The notes: generated from the letters alone by a model not told the origin. Counted from the stretch's first letter, positions 33,200 to 44,932 are shown. The stretch: 64,000 bases of DNA from Nereocystis luetkeana (GCA_031213475.1 JARUPZ010000001.1:21110933-21174932); one strand, 5' to 3'. A program made the numbers and translations.

Positions 33200-36100
33200 T
33201 TAAACGCTTGCACTGGCGTTCGCATTTACCGGCGAATTTTCTCCAAATACCCTACCGAATGGACCGTTAACAAGGTAGTTTTCTACTGGAGCGTGCAGGG
33301 CACCAAGACCGGTTGCTACCGGTAGCCCCTCCCTGTCGAACATGTACGTGGAGGTGTCGCCCAGCAGTCCTGTAACTGTGTCAGAGAGGTGGAGCATGTC
33401 GAAGCCGAGGTCAGTCTGCCAGACGTTCATTTCCGAATCCAGAAGGGATCCATCTGGCCCGGCCCCAAGCTTGAAGGAACCGAAACCGATGTTTACCCTG
33501 ATGATCGCAGCCTTCATCTCGATGCGAGCTGTCATGAGGTTGCCCGGCGCGGTTAGAAGTCCCTCTGGTCCAACTTCGCCCAGCAGCTTGGCGCACGAAG
33601 TTGGATCCGCTAGGGTGTCCCCTTCGAGAATCCACTGTTTGAACGGCGTGACTGGCTTGACGGTGCGTAGTGAAGGACGAGCGGCAGTCGCGGTTTCGAC
33701 CTGCGCAGCCCAGATTCGGTCTCCGTCGAACGGGCGACACTCGGGCGAGAGGTTGGCCGCGGAGACCGCCACACGTCCGGACAGATTGGATGGTTGACCC
33801 GTATATTGTTTTGCCCCATGCGCCTCCCCGTCAATAAATAGGCGGACGCCGCCGTCAGCTAGACACGGTGCAGGCGACTCTTTAAGGCAGCCAACGGTCT
33901 GCGTACTGTAGGGGTCGTTGACCTCGATCACCAGCGTGTGGCCGTTGTTGTTAAGCAGGCTGATAGCAGACACCAGCTGCCTGTTCGGGAACTCCTCCTT
34001 CAGGGGAGTGGTCACGCGCACGTTAATCTGGAAGTCCGGCCCGTCAGAAAGGAGACAATACCACATGTTGTCCTCCCCGACCCAGTCGATCGTCTGACCA
34101 AGCAGGCCAACCATGTATGAACCACCTTTGACAGACACCGGTTGTCGTTGCTGGGGCCGAATGGACGCACCCGGAGGACACAGGGGAATTTATCAGGGCT
34201 GGTGGAATACAACTCCAGAATAACTCGCTCACGATACATAGTCCGCTCGCTCTTGGGAGTACGAATGTGAATTGCTACAAACCAACTTTCGAACGCATTG
34301 GTTCTTTCGTGGTTGAACCCTGAGGGTGGAAGTTTGTATTTTTTCTCCTCAAGAATTTGCAAAGGTACCAGTATGTTCAGGATTTGGTTTTCCTCCAAAA
34401 AGGTCACAGCTTGTTGCCGTCGTTTGTTATAAACTCGTATTACATCAGCACGATTTCGTATGTGTTATGCAACGAACGGTTTCCCTGGGTCAAGGTAAGA
34501 AACACTCCAACAGTAAAAAACCGTTTTCGTTTGAAAAGAGCGTTCTCGGAGGCCCAACCTTGGTTTACAAATGGTCAAATGTTGTCACGTCGGGGGGTTG
34601 TCCTTCACGAATACTTAATGAAAAAGGCCAAACACATTTTCCCAACCTTTGTTCGTATCTTGTGATGGAGCGACACGGATCGTGCGCGAAATAACACAAT
34701 GAAAGCGGTAAAACAATGCACGTCCCCACGTGTGAAATATTTGTTTTGTGCGTGTATCCCTTTGAAGGCCGGAAACGTTTGAAAGTACTTTGTCGATCTA
34801 CCGTTCCAATAGTAACAAATCGTCCTTACCCCCCTAATGTTGGATCGTTGCTGTAGGTTATGCTCAGTGTGGAGCGGCACCTGTGCACTGTCTGAATCAC
34901 AAATGTATGTTTTCTAGCTTGAGCCAGCTCCTAGCGCGAATTGTAACCGGCGGGAAAACTTTGAGAGTTGTATACACCAGGAGGATTTGTATACATCGCA
35001 ACTGTCCAGTCTTTTGTTCAAATGGGCACATACCGTGACCCAATACCCATGGCGACATGAAACGACGCCAAGCAAGGGCTATAGTAACTCTCCGAATTTC
35101 TGAACGCGGCCGCATGACAGGGTGAAGGGGTGCACCCTCATCAATTTGTCATTACTCACGTCAGCCCTTATCATGTTTACCTCTAATATGCGGTGGTGTT
35201 CCCTGTATATATACGTTCTGCAAGTTAACATCCTAAAATCGCCTTCCAACACGTTCATGGTATACACCGGTATTGACGAGTTCGACAGGTCACGATCAAC
35301 GTCCGTCACCTGGATTATATCCGAAGCGCCTACTCCCAGGGTAGCACGTATTCTCACCTTTACGTTTGGCGTGGTCGTCGTGCTTTTGGTGCAATCGCGG
35401 TGGGATCCAGCGGCTATGACGATGCAGTCGACACATAAGTCGGTCTTATCCCCGGCCGAATCGTACACATTGTTCTCGTCGACGGATACCGTTGCTTTCC
35501 CGTCTTCAAAAACCACGGACTCAATCTGAACAACACCTACCCACCCGGATAGGGTTCCAGTCGCGCTTCCGGGTGGGAGAAACCACACTCTTACGGTTTG
35601 AGCTGGGAGAGTTACGTCGTCGCATCCAGGTAGTGTGAGGTCGAGGGTAACGTTCAGATGCTGATCATCTTGTTGTCGAAGATCACGAAGTACCGGGCGT
35701 GCATCAGCACCAACAAACGGCAGCCCACGCTCGCCTGCAGGGTAGATACCGACCCCGAGCTTTGTGTACCGTTGTGGTATGTAAGTTTCTGCGATGGCTT
35801 TGTGGTAGGCGTCGGCAAGTTCACGAGCCGGGTCGAACTCCCCATGATAATCATCGTGCTGGGAAGCCTGTAGATCCGCCACATGATGTTGGATGGAACC
35901 GAGGGCAGCATACACACGGAAGGAAATGACGAGACAAACTCGGATGAATACGGCAACTAGCGCTAAAGCGTCGAGTCAATAGTGAACCATGTCGGGACCA
36001 CAATATGCACGCATCCATATGTAAATGCTTAGGAACGAGCAACAGGACCCTCACGTAGACTAGTTGGATGCTCAGGGTGTTTCCTTCTGGAACAAAGCAA

Positions 36101-36442
36101 GAGCTAGGAAATCAGCACCAGTCGGAAGGGAAGTTAAAACGGATTTGGTCGTTGGGGTGCACCTGGTGAATGCCATATATACGAGGGAGAGAGGCTGCCT
36201 AGTGCACGTAATATGTGACCAAGAATCAGAGAAGGCGTAGCACATAATGGAGCAACGCAACAGACTTTGTCCCATATGGTCGAAATCACCCAACACAGCA
36301 CGGATTAGCAGCGAAGCAAAAACATAAACAAGTACAGACTCGATCCAAGCTCCCAACGACTTAAAGTATCACCACTTACCAGCTGACCAAAAGCGTCCTG
36401 AGCACAGATACACGTGAGTAGAAGCGGAAGGGCAGGCAACAT
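33200..36442 (-). CDS. Secreted protein with VWD-like C-terminal domain (three exons)
   Basis: Inferred exons: 36442-36380 (63 nt), 35867-35160 (708 nt) and 34150-33200 (951 nt), giving 573 residues. Donors are CTG|GTAAGT and GAC|GTGAGT; acceptors are CTACAG|GCT and CCCCAG|CAA; all junctions are phase 0. Exon 1 is a signal peptide (MLPALPLLLTCICAQDAFGQ). Exon 2 is a beta-rich extracellular segment with several Cys and NVT/NSS glycosylation sites. Exon 3 opens with GSYMVGLLGQTIDWVGED, then WYCLLSDGPDFQINVRVT, followed by paired Cys and a late GLLGD block. This pattern resembles von Willebrand factor D/root-cap-like domains. Likely secreted or in the cell wall; ligand unknown. The exon 1-2 join is the least certain. 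Confidence 0.72.
34151..35159 (-). other. Intron 2 of the VWD-like gene
   Basis: 1,009 nt, GTGAGT...CCCCAG, phase 0. A 131-codon minus-strand frame overlaps its 3' part (34012-34407). An additional exon there cannot be excluded. Confidence 0.55.
35868..36379 (-). other. Intron 1 of the VWD-like gene
   Basis: 512 nt, GTAAGT...CTACAG, phase 0. No conserved coding sequence is seen inside. Confidence 0.6.
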
Positions 36443-37872
36443 TCTTGTTGGAGTTGTTGATTCGCCCGTTGTAGACCCTATCACAAGAAAGGAAAGGAGC
36501 GTGGGGACGCTTAGATATGCTGCCCGGCAGAATCTGACAAATCGGAAAAATGGGAACGAAGCCAAAAATGAGAACGGACGTTTTTTTTTAGAAAGCAAAC
36601 CAATTGTGTACAACTCCAAGAAAAAAAGTTGACAGTCCTGTGGGGCTGTACAGCAGCCTTCGAATGAGCTGTCGCTCAGGCTGAAAGTCCTCGGCATCGC
36701 CGCGGTAGCCAGCATCTAGAGAAATCACAATAGAGCCAGCGTATATCGCTTTTTGCGCCCACCCGAAGGCACGAGATGGAGCATGACCGTTCTGACGAGC
36801 TCCTCTCACAGGGCTGGCCAAGGGGTTTCGCAGGATCATTTTGGTTCTCTGATACACCACATGGTTCTGGAGATACGGCTTGGTTCTCATTTCAGGCTTC
36901 GTTCCCATTTTTCCGATTTGTCTGTTAGATGTAGACGAGTCGGACCAGCAGTGGTACGAGAGAGGGGAGAGCAGAAATGGAGCGTGACCTTCTTCGTCGC
37001 CCGTAACGCCGTGATTGTTTCAGGCCTACATCCACTGTCACTTTAGCGCGGAACACGTTCAAGATTTATTTGACCAAACATAAAAAAAACATATTACACG
37101 CATTAATAGAAGTGTCGCCCTGAGTAGAAAAATGAGCACGACGTGAAACAGGGATGGAAATATATGTTGTTTTCGTTGTTGTGTTTTTCGAACGCGTCAA
37201 TCAGATCAAATGCACAAGACAAACCTCAAGACAGCATATAGCATCCATCCTGAGTTTTGGGAACGAATTCCTGAGGATAGGGTATATGTAGGGGTGGGCA
37301 AGAGGAGAGCTGGAGTACAGTGTTGTGTACGGTTGTTTGTCTTCTCCGCTTAATTATGTTCCACATCAATGGAGGGACCTTAAAGCGATACAAAATCCCT
37401 CGATTTAGGCATTTGCATTCATTGATATGCTATTCTGTGGTTTCGGCATGGAAAATAAGACTCAAGGTGTCGCTGAAAAAACGGTTTCTCCGTTTTTTGT
37501 ACTACTACACGGTGAGAGTACCATTTATCATGAATTTATACAACAAAACACTGTGAATGCTCATCGATTCCACTTTGAAGATATTTATGTCGCTCAGGAC
37601 TTGTGTACTAACAAAATGTACCAAAACCACAGAACAAAAATTTTCTACCCAACCTAGAATTATCTACACATGCTATGGCCCTTAGTAGACAAGGGATTAC
37701 GTTGATACATTTCATAATTTTTAATATTATTATTATGAGTTGCCTTCCCTTCCGACAATGCGCAGCATGATCTTCAACATTGATCACGCATCACTTTCCT
37801 GAAAGAACAAAACCTCAGGAACAAAAGAAACCCATGCACCAAGTCTACCTCACTTCTGAGCCAACTTAGTCG
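36443..37872. other. Upstream region of the VWD-like gene; no other gene
   Basis: It includes the presumed promoter and 5' UTR of the minus-strand gene. No TATA box or other element can be assigned with confidence. The remainder up to the Copia LTR is AT-rich and unassigned. Confidence 0.4.
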
Positions 37873-37890
37873 TCGAGGCTCATAACCTGA
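37873..37890 (-). other. Primer-site-like sequence outside the 3' LTR
   Basis: TCGAGGCTCATAACCTGA on the plus strand contains the initiator-tRNA anticodon loop CTCATAA between AGG and CCT. The same sequence (with CCCATAA) sits at 41917-41934 as the presumed PBS. Here it lies just beyond the 3' LTR, where it is not expected. Confidence 0.55.
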
Positions 37891-37893
37891 TAA

Positions 37894-38467
37894 TGTTGGA
37901 TATGACCGGCTATGAGGATAGTCGAGAGGTAAACGCTTGGATTGCTGTTATAGTTGCGATTTTTTTCCCACAAACAAAGATGTTGAAAAGGCGTTCTCAG
38001 GCGGGTTAGGAGATTCTGGTGGCAGAAACGAGAGTGAGCTTGAGGGGGAGCTCAGCAACTCAGAACCCTGTCGGCTAGCAGCGTCAAGCTCTACACTTCT
38101 AGACGTTCTACGTACTATGTAACGTTATCAAGAACGCTATGCTTCCGGGCGCTCAACCTACTTGGCAACGTTCTCAGGAAGGCTACCCTACCAGACGTGC
38201 ATCGTACTTCGTACCGTTCCTACTGTTCCCGGCTTCCTCGAACCGCTTAGAAACATCCCGCAATACTCCCAGAATGTTCCTGTTCGTATTTCGCCGCATT
38301 CTCTATTACGCATCTATGTTTGGATAAACCGCATAATTATGTGTTCCATGTGCATGCTTCAGTAGCACTACATTCTACTGAGTACTTGGTACTGACCAAG
38401 GCGATTGTGTTACCAACCAGCGACTCGGTAGGCTACTCGCTCGCTGTTTGTAGCGAAGTACCTAACA
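37894..38467 (-). repeat. Copia-type LTR, 3' (574 bp)
   Basis: On the minus strand it runs TGTTAGG ... CCAACA, with short inverted termini. It is a close direct repeat of 41938-42519, with small indels and scattered substitutions. Confidence 0.88.
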
Positions 38468-39177
38468 CTAACACGACCCCTCGATGGGGGTGACATCGTC
38501 GATGCCTACTATTAATAGTCGACATTAAATATCACAATTCCTTAAACGACTTTCATATCTAAGCTAGCTCGTAGCTTGATAGTGACTGCAACTCTTTGCA
38601 ATCTCGAAGCCCTGTACAACAATGGGTTTTGTTGCAGGAAAGGTGGCCTACCGTGCAGAAACATCAGAACAACACAATCAGGCCCGCGTATGAACGGCGG
38701 CAATATGGGTGTAGTATTGTCATAAAACCTACTCTTGGCTTACGTACGCTACCAAAATAAGATGCGAAAACAGTACTCCAGCGATCAGTTAGTTGACCTA
38801 GAAATGGAGAAACAAACTACCATGTAGCAATCCACAACGTCGCTGCCTGCCCCGTACAATCTGCATGTTATATGCAGATTAACCTACTGGCCCGCAAAGC
38901 TAGAAAACAAACGTAAGCAATATTCCGGTCAGTTAATCGACCCAGAAAAGAAGATGTTAGCAGCAGTCTAAAACCAGTGACTCCTTCCAGTTTGCAACGA
39001 GCATAGAACCGAACGGTCTCCCAATGTTCCTGCCGCCCGTAACCAAGGAACAAAGGGGCACTGCCAGCTATGATGCGGATGTTAAAGACTAATACACTAT
39101 TCCAGAGGGACATCACCCCTCGTTTGGACCGACCCCGTAGACGTTGATGCTCGACCTCTCGCTCGAAGAATCCCTGC

Positions 39178-40140
39178 TCAGCACGAGAAGTCCTTGATCT
39201 GTTGCAGGATCGAGCCGAATTGCGGTTTAGCGAGGTGCTTGGCCGCGCAGTCGGCAAGCATTTGCTGCGCCGGCACATGGTGGATGGCGAGCTTTCTGCC
39301 CTTGATCAGCTCGCGAAGGAAAAAGAAGTTCAGAGCGATGTGTTTCGTCCTCGAGCTGTACGTCGAGTTTCCCGCAACGTGCAACGCACCGGTGCTGTCG
39401 CAGTTGATGGGCACCGAGCTGAAGGATGTGAAACCCAGCTCCAGCATGAAGTTGGAGAGGTAGGTAGCTTCCTTTCCCCGGAAGCTGATTGCCATGGGTT
39501 CCGCCTCCACTGCTGTTGATTGCGCAGTCAGTGACTGCGTCTTGGCTCCGAAGCTGATGGGCCCTCCGCACATGAAAAAGATGAAGCCTGAAGTGGACTC
39601 GCGGTTATTCGGATTGGCCGCGAACGATGTGTCCGTGTAGCCGGTCATCCGGAACTGCCCTCTCTTGTATACGAGGGCCAGGTCGGGATGCCCCTTCAGG
39701 TAGGGTAGCGGAGTAGATGTTTGGCCGCAGTCAGATGTATTGCCGCCGGCTTGCTGCATGCCCTCGTGAGTTGGTTCACCGCGTAGTAGATGTCGTAGCG
39801 GGTAACCTGAGCCACATACAGCACCGAGCCCACAATAGCTTGGTAACGCTTGGCGCCTGTTGCGCTTAGCAGCTTCTCCTCCGGCTGTTTGTTTGACAAC
39901 TCCGGCGCGTAGCCAGGAGTGTGCACCGAGTTGCAGTCCAGCACGTAGAACCTCTCGAGGATGTTCTTGACGTAGTCCTTTTGAGTGATGGCCAGCCAGC
40001 GTTCCTCCGTCGTAATCCCGGGTGACGGCCATGCCAAGAATAAGACTGACCTCGTCCATGTCGGTCTTAGCGAAGCGGTCCGTAAGAGCCTTCTTCAGCC
40101 GCTTCACCACTTCCTCGCTCCTCCCGGTAATGAGGATATA
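39178..40140 (-). pseudogene. Copia pol remnant: end of RT and RNase H
   Basis: Minus strand. It starts right after the RT catalytic box (the LITGRSEEVV segment follows a deleted YVDD). It covers the connection domain (EVSLILGMAV, GSVLYVAQVTRYDI) and RNase H (GYTDTSFAANPNNRESTSG, STAVEAE, DSTGALHVAGN), ending QQIKDFSC. At least two frameshifts occur: the segment at ~39700-40040 is in a different frame from those on either side. Protease, integrase and most of RT are missing, so it is non-functional. Confidence 0.9.
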
Positions 40141-40873
40141 ACACAACTGTCTCCGTTGACATGGCGACACCGCGTCCGGCAATCCTACCCTTCGCCTCAT
40201 TGCTGCGGGACAGGTTGTCTAGATAGAGAGGACGCATCGTCGTCTGGATCTGGGCGAGGTCAAAGGTCGGATCACGATACATCATTAACTTGATGCTCTC
40301 GTACTCCGGTGTAAACCCTTGAACGACGATGTCCTTTGACCGCCGGTCGGTCTTGGACTCGTTCATCGCCTCCACATCGGCGCGCTTGATTATCGCCTCG
40401 GTGAAGTAGTCGTCCGGGTCTTGTCCGGATTTCATGGTGGTTGCTGCCAGTTCTGCCGTCTTGGAGCGGATATTTTCGTCGGGTAACCTTGAGGTATTTC
40501 TCTTGAAGTTCCTCTCAGGCCCTCCGCCCATCACCGCTAGTGCCGGCTGTATCCTCGTGTTTGAGCACGATGAGAGATGGCGGTATTGGCGTCACCATAG
40601 AGAGGATCGCGTGAAGGTCGTGAGACGCTCTGTCATACGCTTCCTGTTGCTGCGCGAGAGTTCTACCACCTGTTGTCGCAGTCGACCCCCCCGTTGCCGT
40701 GGTCGGCCTGGGCTGCCCATTCAGGATGGTGTAGACATCCCTGCGATGGACTTAAGCACCAAGTTTTGTTTCCGCCAGTCTTTGAACTCCGAGGGAACCC
40801 TTTCGCTGAAAAGCTTGTGACCCTTACCGGTGTTGGCGAGGTTGCTGGTGTTACTGTCGTTGGAGTCTCCCAT
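40141..40873 (-). pseudogene. Copia gag remnant (UBN2-like)
   Basis: The start is ATG 40873 (MGDSNDSNTSNLANTGKGHK...), followed by a segment encoding VYTILNGQPRPTTA in a shifted frame. Then comes a gag helical segment (TMKSGQDPDDYFTEAI, DIVVQGFTPEYESIKLMM) on 40534-40160. Frames break near 40730 and 40530. It is fused to the pol remnant at about 40145, marking a large internal deletion. Confidence 0.82.
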
Positions 40874-41278
40874 CTTGGCAGCCTTTCGTACTCGAAGTCG
40901 TACTCTTGAGCGCAACACCGTCTTGCACAGTAGATAGAGGAAGTTGTAGTCGAAGGTGATACACAGCAGGCCTCCTTAGCACAGCAGCTAGAAGAAGTCG
41001 ATCTTTGATGATGTGCAGAAGCAGCTTTGACTTGACGGTGTCCACAAACAGCCCAAAGTACCGTCTTGATCGTGGATGTCTCGTACAGCAGCTCAGTTCG
41101 TCGAACTCGAGGGAGAGTAGTTTCGTCGGCAATTCCGCTATGCGGCGCGGATGATTACGAGAAGCAGCCGAACTACAGGCAGTAATTCGAGCTGTAAGGT
41201 CGTTTTCGAGTACGCAGAGCAGAGCCCCAAACTACTGCAGCAGTGCAGCAGCAGCTGATGTGGACTTGATGCCGTACT

Positions 41279-41795
41279 TGCTCGGAGTCCGAGACTTGCG
41301 ATCCGCAGTCCGTCGCAGATGTTTTGAATTCGGAAAACAAAGCCCCCCCAACAACTACAGCCGTGCAGCAGATGTTTTTGTGAGGTTGTCTATGGCGTAT
41401 TGCTCGGAGTCCGAGGCTTTTATTATCACAGCTCGTCGTGAAGATACGACCAACAGAGGTCCTAACTACAGCAGTGCAGCAGTTGTTATCGTAGGGTTGG
41501 TGTCGTATTGCTCGGAGTCCGAGGCTTTTATTTTCACAGCTCGTCGTGAACATACGACCAACAGAGCTCATAACTACAGCAGTGCAGCAGTTGTTATCGT
41601 AGGGTTGATGTCGTATTGCTCGGAGTCCGAGGCTTTTCTTTTCACAGCTCGTCGTGAAGATACGACCATCAAAGCCCTTAACTATAGCAGTGCAGCAGTT
41701 GTTATCGTAAGGTTGATGTCGTATTGCTCGGAGTCCGAGGCTTTTATTATCACAGCTCGTCGTGAAGATACGCCCATCCTGTCTGATACCCATGG
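41279..41795 (-). repeat. 108-bp tandem repeats in the Copia leader
   Basis: CTCGGAGTCCGAG recurs at 41403, 41511, 41619 and 41727, exactly 108 bp apart; a diverged unit at 41279 is offset by 124. Because 108 is a multiple of three, a ~200-codon frame stays open on both strands. This is a by-product of the repeat rather than evidence of a protein. Confidence 0.92.
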
Positions 41796-41916
41796 TCCTG
41801 CGAATGGAGCTCGCAGTAGGTCTTGGGCGAGTCTCCCGGTCCCTGCAGAGGTAGCAGCTCGGATTTACGGCGTGTCCCGTGATACCCGCAGCTACAGCAG
41901 TAGCGGTTGCGCGTAG

Positions 41917-41934
41917 TCGAGGCCCATAACCTGA
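41917..41934 (-). other. Primer binding site, half-tRNA(iMet) type
   Basis: On the minus strand, CAGGTTATGGGCCTCGA lies 4 nt after the 5' LTR end (CCAACA). It is complementary to an initiator-tRNA anticodon arm (AGG-CCCATAA-CCT). Copia-group elements are known to prime from an internal half-tRNA(iMet), so this supports both orientation and class. Confidence 0.75.
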
Positions 41935-41937
41935 TAA

Positions 41938-42519
41938 TGTTGGATATTATCGACTACTATGATAGTCGATAGGTAAACGCTTGGATTGCTTTTAGACAGA
42001 TCCAGTTGCGAACTTCATCCCACAAAAAATGATGTTGAAAAGGCGCTCCCAGGCGGATTAAAAGATTCTGGTGCCAGAAACGAGAGTGAGCTTGAGCGGG
42101 AGCTCAGCAACTCAGAACCATTTCGGCTAGCAGCGTCAAGCTCTACATTTTTAGACGTTCTACGTACTATGTACCGTTCTCAAGAAAGCTATGCTTCCGG
42201 GCGCTCAACGTACTTGTCAACGTTCTCAGGAAGGCTACCCTTCCAGACGTGCATCGTACTTCGTACCGTTCCTACTGTTCCCGGCATTCTCGAACTGCTT
42301 AAAAACATCCCGCAATATTCCCAGAATATTCCTGTTCGTATTTCGCCGCATTCTCTATTACGTATCTACGTTTGGATACACCGCATAATTTTGTATTTCA
42401 TGTGCATGCTTCAGTAGCACTACATTCTACTGAGTACTTGGTACTGACTAAGACGACTATGTTACCAACCAGCGACTCGGTAGGCTACTCGCTCGCTGCT
42501 TGTAGCGAAGTACCTAACA
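41938..42519 (-). repeat. Copia-type LTR, 5' (582 bp)
   Basis: Direct repeat of 37894-38467. On the minus strand it begins TGTTAGGTACTTCG and ends ATCCAACA. Confidence 0.88.
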
Positions 42520-42983
42520 CTAATATCGGCTTGTCTACTCCATTCTCTGTTCTCGCTCTTGTATACCCTTAATGGAGTCGGCTCAAAGCGTTGTCATTGT
42601 CAAGCACCTATATTCTGAAGCCCCCGTAGACCCCCCATATTAACGCTGGGTTGCCTTAGTTTCACATCAAAACTGGCATACATGCCATTCACTGCGTGAA
42701 CTTCACAACCGGCGTGAAGTGTTGGTTTTAGTTTAGTTCGGGGGTCTTTCACAGGTGGCGACCGAATATATAATGTGTGCGGGGTGGATAGCCTTGACTC
42801 CGCGCAGGGGGGGTACTCGTATCGTGTAGTGTTTACTGTGTTATACCCACGAGACACTTTCGTAATATGCGCATGCATTACTGTATGGAAAAGTGGCTAC
42901 ACCTGAAACAAATGAAATCATGATTTTGCCATCAGTATGCAAGTCGGCCCAAAACGTACATATCAGTGTGATGTATACCAGTC

Positions 42984-43308
42984 GCCGGTCGCCCCGGTGG
43001 TTCAAGTGGTTAACCTCGAATTCTACTTGTTTGAGTCCTGGGTTCGAGCCCCAGGAGGGTCGGACTTTGACTTTATTTGCAAAAATAAAAAAAAGGGATT
43101 CAATTGTTGAGAGCGCCTTGCAGCGTGGGTAGGCACGATTCGATGCGAGTCGACGAGGGAAGAAAAGGCTGAAATCTTCTCGCGATAAAAAATGAAGGCA
43201 CGTACCGTAGCGGGAAGGGGGGAGAAGAGCCTGCTATGTGACCCCGGATCTGAGTTACGAGTTGGAAGGAGAGAGACAAGAAGATGTGCGAAGATAATGA
43301 ATGGGATG

Positions 43309-43348
<40 letters not shown>
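42984..43348 (+). repeat. tRNA-derived SINE, full-length copy E
   Basis: Sense-strand copy: GCCGGTCGCCCCGG, A box TGGTTCAAGTGG, B box GGTTCGAGCCC, the common body, and a poly(A) tail of about 38 A. ATACCA occurs shortly before the head and directly after the tail, a possible short target duplication. Confidence 0.9.
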
Positions 43349-43351
<3 letters not shown>

Positions 43352-43746
43352 CACCTTTTATGTGACACGCCGAATATCCCACGGCGAAACGCGCTTATCA
43401 CAGGCAACCCCGGCGTGTTCATAACAAATCCGACGTGCTCCTTCCCAGGATCTTTCACTTTCGATAGAACATGGTCTTGCCACTACGACCATGAATGAAA
43501 TCAAGAGCACGCCGTCCCTTCCTCTACCGTCGAAGGGGTGTGTGTTTCAAAATGTGCAGGATTAGCCACAGTTGGAAGCGTGCTCTACTCTAGAACCGGT
43601 TAATTGGGCATTTATTTATTTTTCGCCCCACCATACGTGGTCTTTACGTTCCACGAGATGAGACCGTTTCGGTCCGCGATTAAAAAATCATAATTTCCAT
43701 AAACTCCAACGTATAGCCAACTATTGCTGGAGACCACAGGTAATAG

Positions 43747-44932
43747 AACTACATACTCAGATCACAATCCCTGAGCGTGCTCGGTTGGTACTTCCCTGGC
43801 CTCTCAGAGCTCCCACTTCCCAACCGCCTCCTTTCATTACTTGCCGGACCTTTCCAGCGGGTCTTTGTTTTGTCGGTGCTTTCTTCTTTCTTGCTTCTTT
43901 CGTTGTTTTCTCCATTTCTCTTGGCACTCTCGGTCCTTACTTCCTTTTTTCTTCTTTCGTTTCATGTGCGTCCGTGTACTCCGAGTACGGCACCGCCGGA
44001 GAGCCCGGCACCGTCGCGGGTGTCAGTGGGTGCTGGCGGGTAGAGGGGGGGTTGGGAGGAGCGCGGTCGCTGCTTTCGTGCCAAGGCGTCGCGTGTGCCT
44101 CGAGACACGAGGGAAACATGACGGGCTTTGTCTGGCTTCAATTTATGATTTTTGATAGAGTATGTACGAGTTATAAAGGTCGTTCGGGGTGGCAAGATAA
44201 TGTTCAAGCGGTGCTCATTTTTGCGACCACGCTGAAGTTGAAAGGGGGAGGTGAGCAGTTTGAATACCAACGTTATCGAGTTGGCGAACGGCGGCCACTG
44301 TGAGCACTGGACTTCACGCGGGGCGGGCGACGGGGCTGATTGTGGCAGAGAGCGATAAAAGCTTTACCCGGACCGAATCGGTGGCGAGGTGGTCGCGAGA
44401 GGGGCGGGCGGCGTACGAGGCTGAGAGGGAAGCTCTTCTGTGCGTTTTTTTTATTTTCTTCTTTTCGACCGGGTGTAAGGTGTTCCAATCAGGCAGAAAA
44501 GTATTACACAAGAGGAGATGGTTTTTTTTTTCCTTTCCGAGTTTTCGGTTTGATTTTCATTGTTTTTGCTGCTGTGCCGTGCTGTGTGTTTTCGCCTTCT
44601 TCGTACATACGAGTACAGACATAGACAGTGTAGAGCATATCGCATTAAGAAAATATGTACAGCTTTAGAACCCTACCTGGGGTATGTACGTTCGTACGAC
44701 ATCCGCGACGCGAAGCGTATGTGGCGTCCAAGCTGACGTCGGAGCTTTTTTTTCCTGAAGCATGGCGGCGGGACTCTTGGCATTATGAAGTCGCCGGTTT
44801 GCAATTGCGATCCTTAAAAAAACTATATACAATCGTGGACTTCTGTTCGCTTCTGATAATTTGATGTATGTTTTTCCTTTCTGAGCGAGCGTAGCGGGCG
44901 GCGTAGGCCGCCCGCGGAACGAAGCGCCTTGT
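43747..44932 (+). mobile_element. Helitron/Helentron-like element, complete plus-strand copy
   Basis: It begins AACTACATACTCAGATCACAA with a CAATCCCTGAGC...GCTCGGTTG hairpin. It ends GCGGGCGGCGTAGGCCGCCC hairpin, then GAACGAAGCGCCTTGT. It is the inverse of the copies at 6.3-9.1 kb and diverged by several percent. No coding capacity is conserved between copies. Confidence 0.7.

Larger units (their letters stand above)
37894..42519 (-). mobile_element. Copia-type LTR retrotransposon, internally deleted
   Basis: 4.6 kb in minus orientation. In order: 5' LTR (41938-42519), primer site, ~1-kb leader with 108-bp repeats, gag remnant, deletion, RT-end/RNase H, then ~700 bp and the 3' LTR. Divergence between the LTRs, frameshifts and the deletion show an old, dead copy. 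Confidence 0.9.

Noticed and set aside
35654-35956. Alternative start of the VWD-like gene's second exon in another frame
   Set aside because: It overlaps the long exon 2 frame and has no downstream continuation. The phase-0 acceptor at 35867 explains the data better.
41173-41793. About 200-codon repetitive frames on both strands
   Set aside because: They exist because the 108-bp leader repeat is a multiple of three. They lie upstream of gag and are open on both strands.
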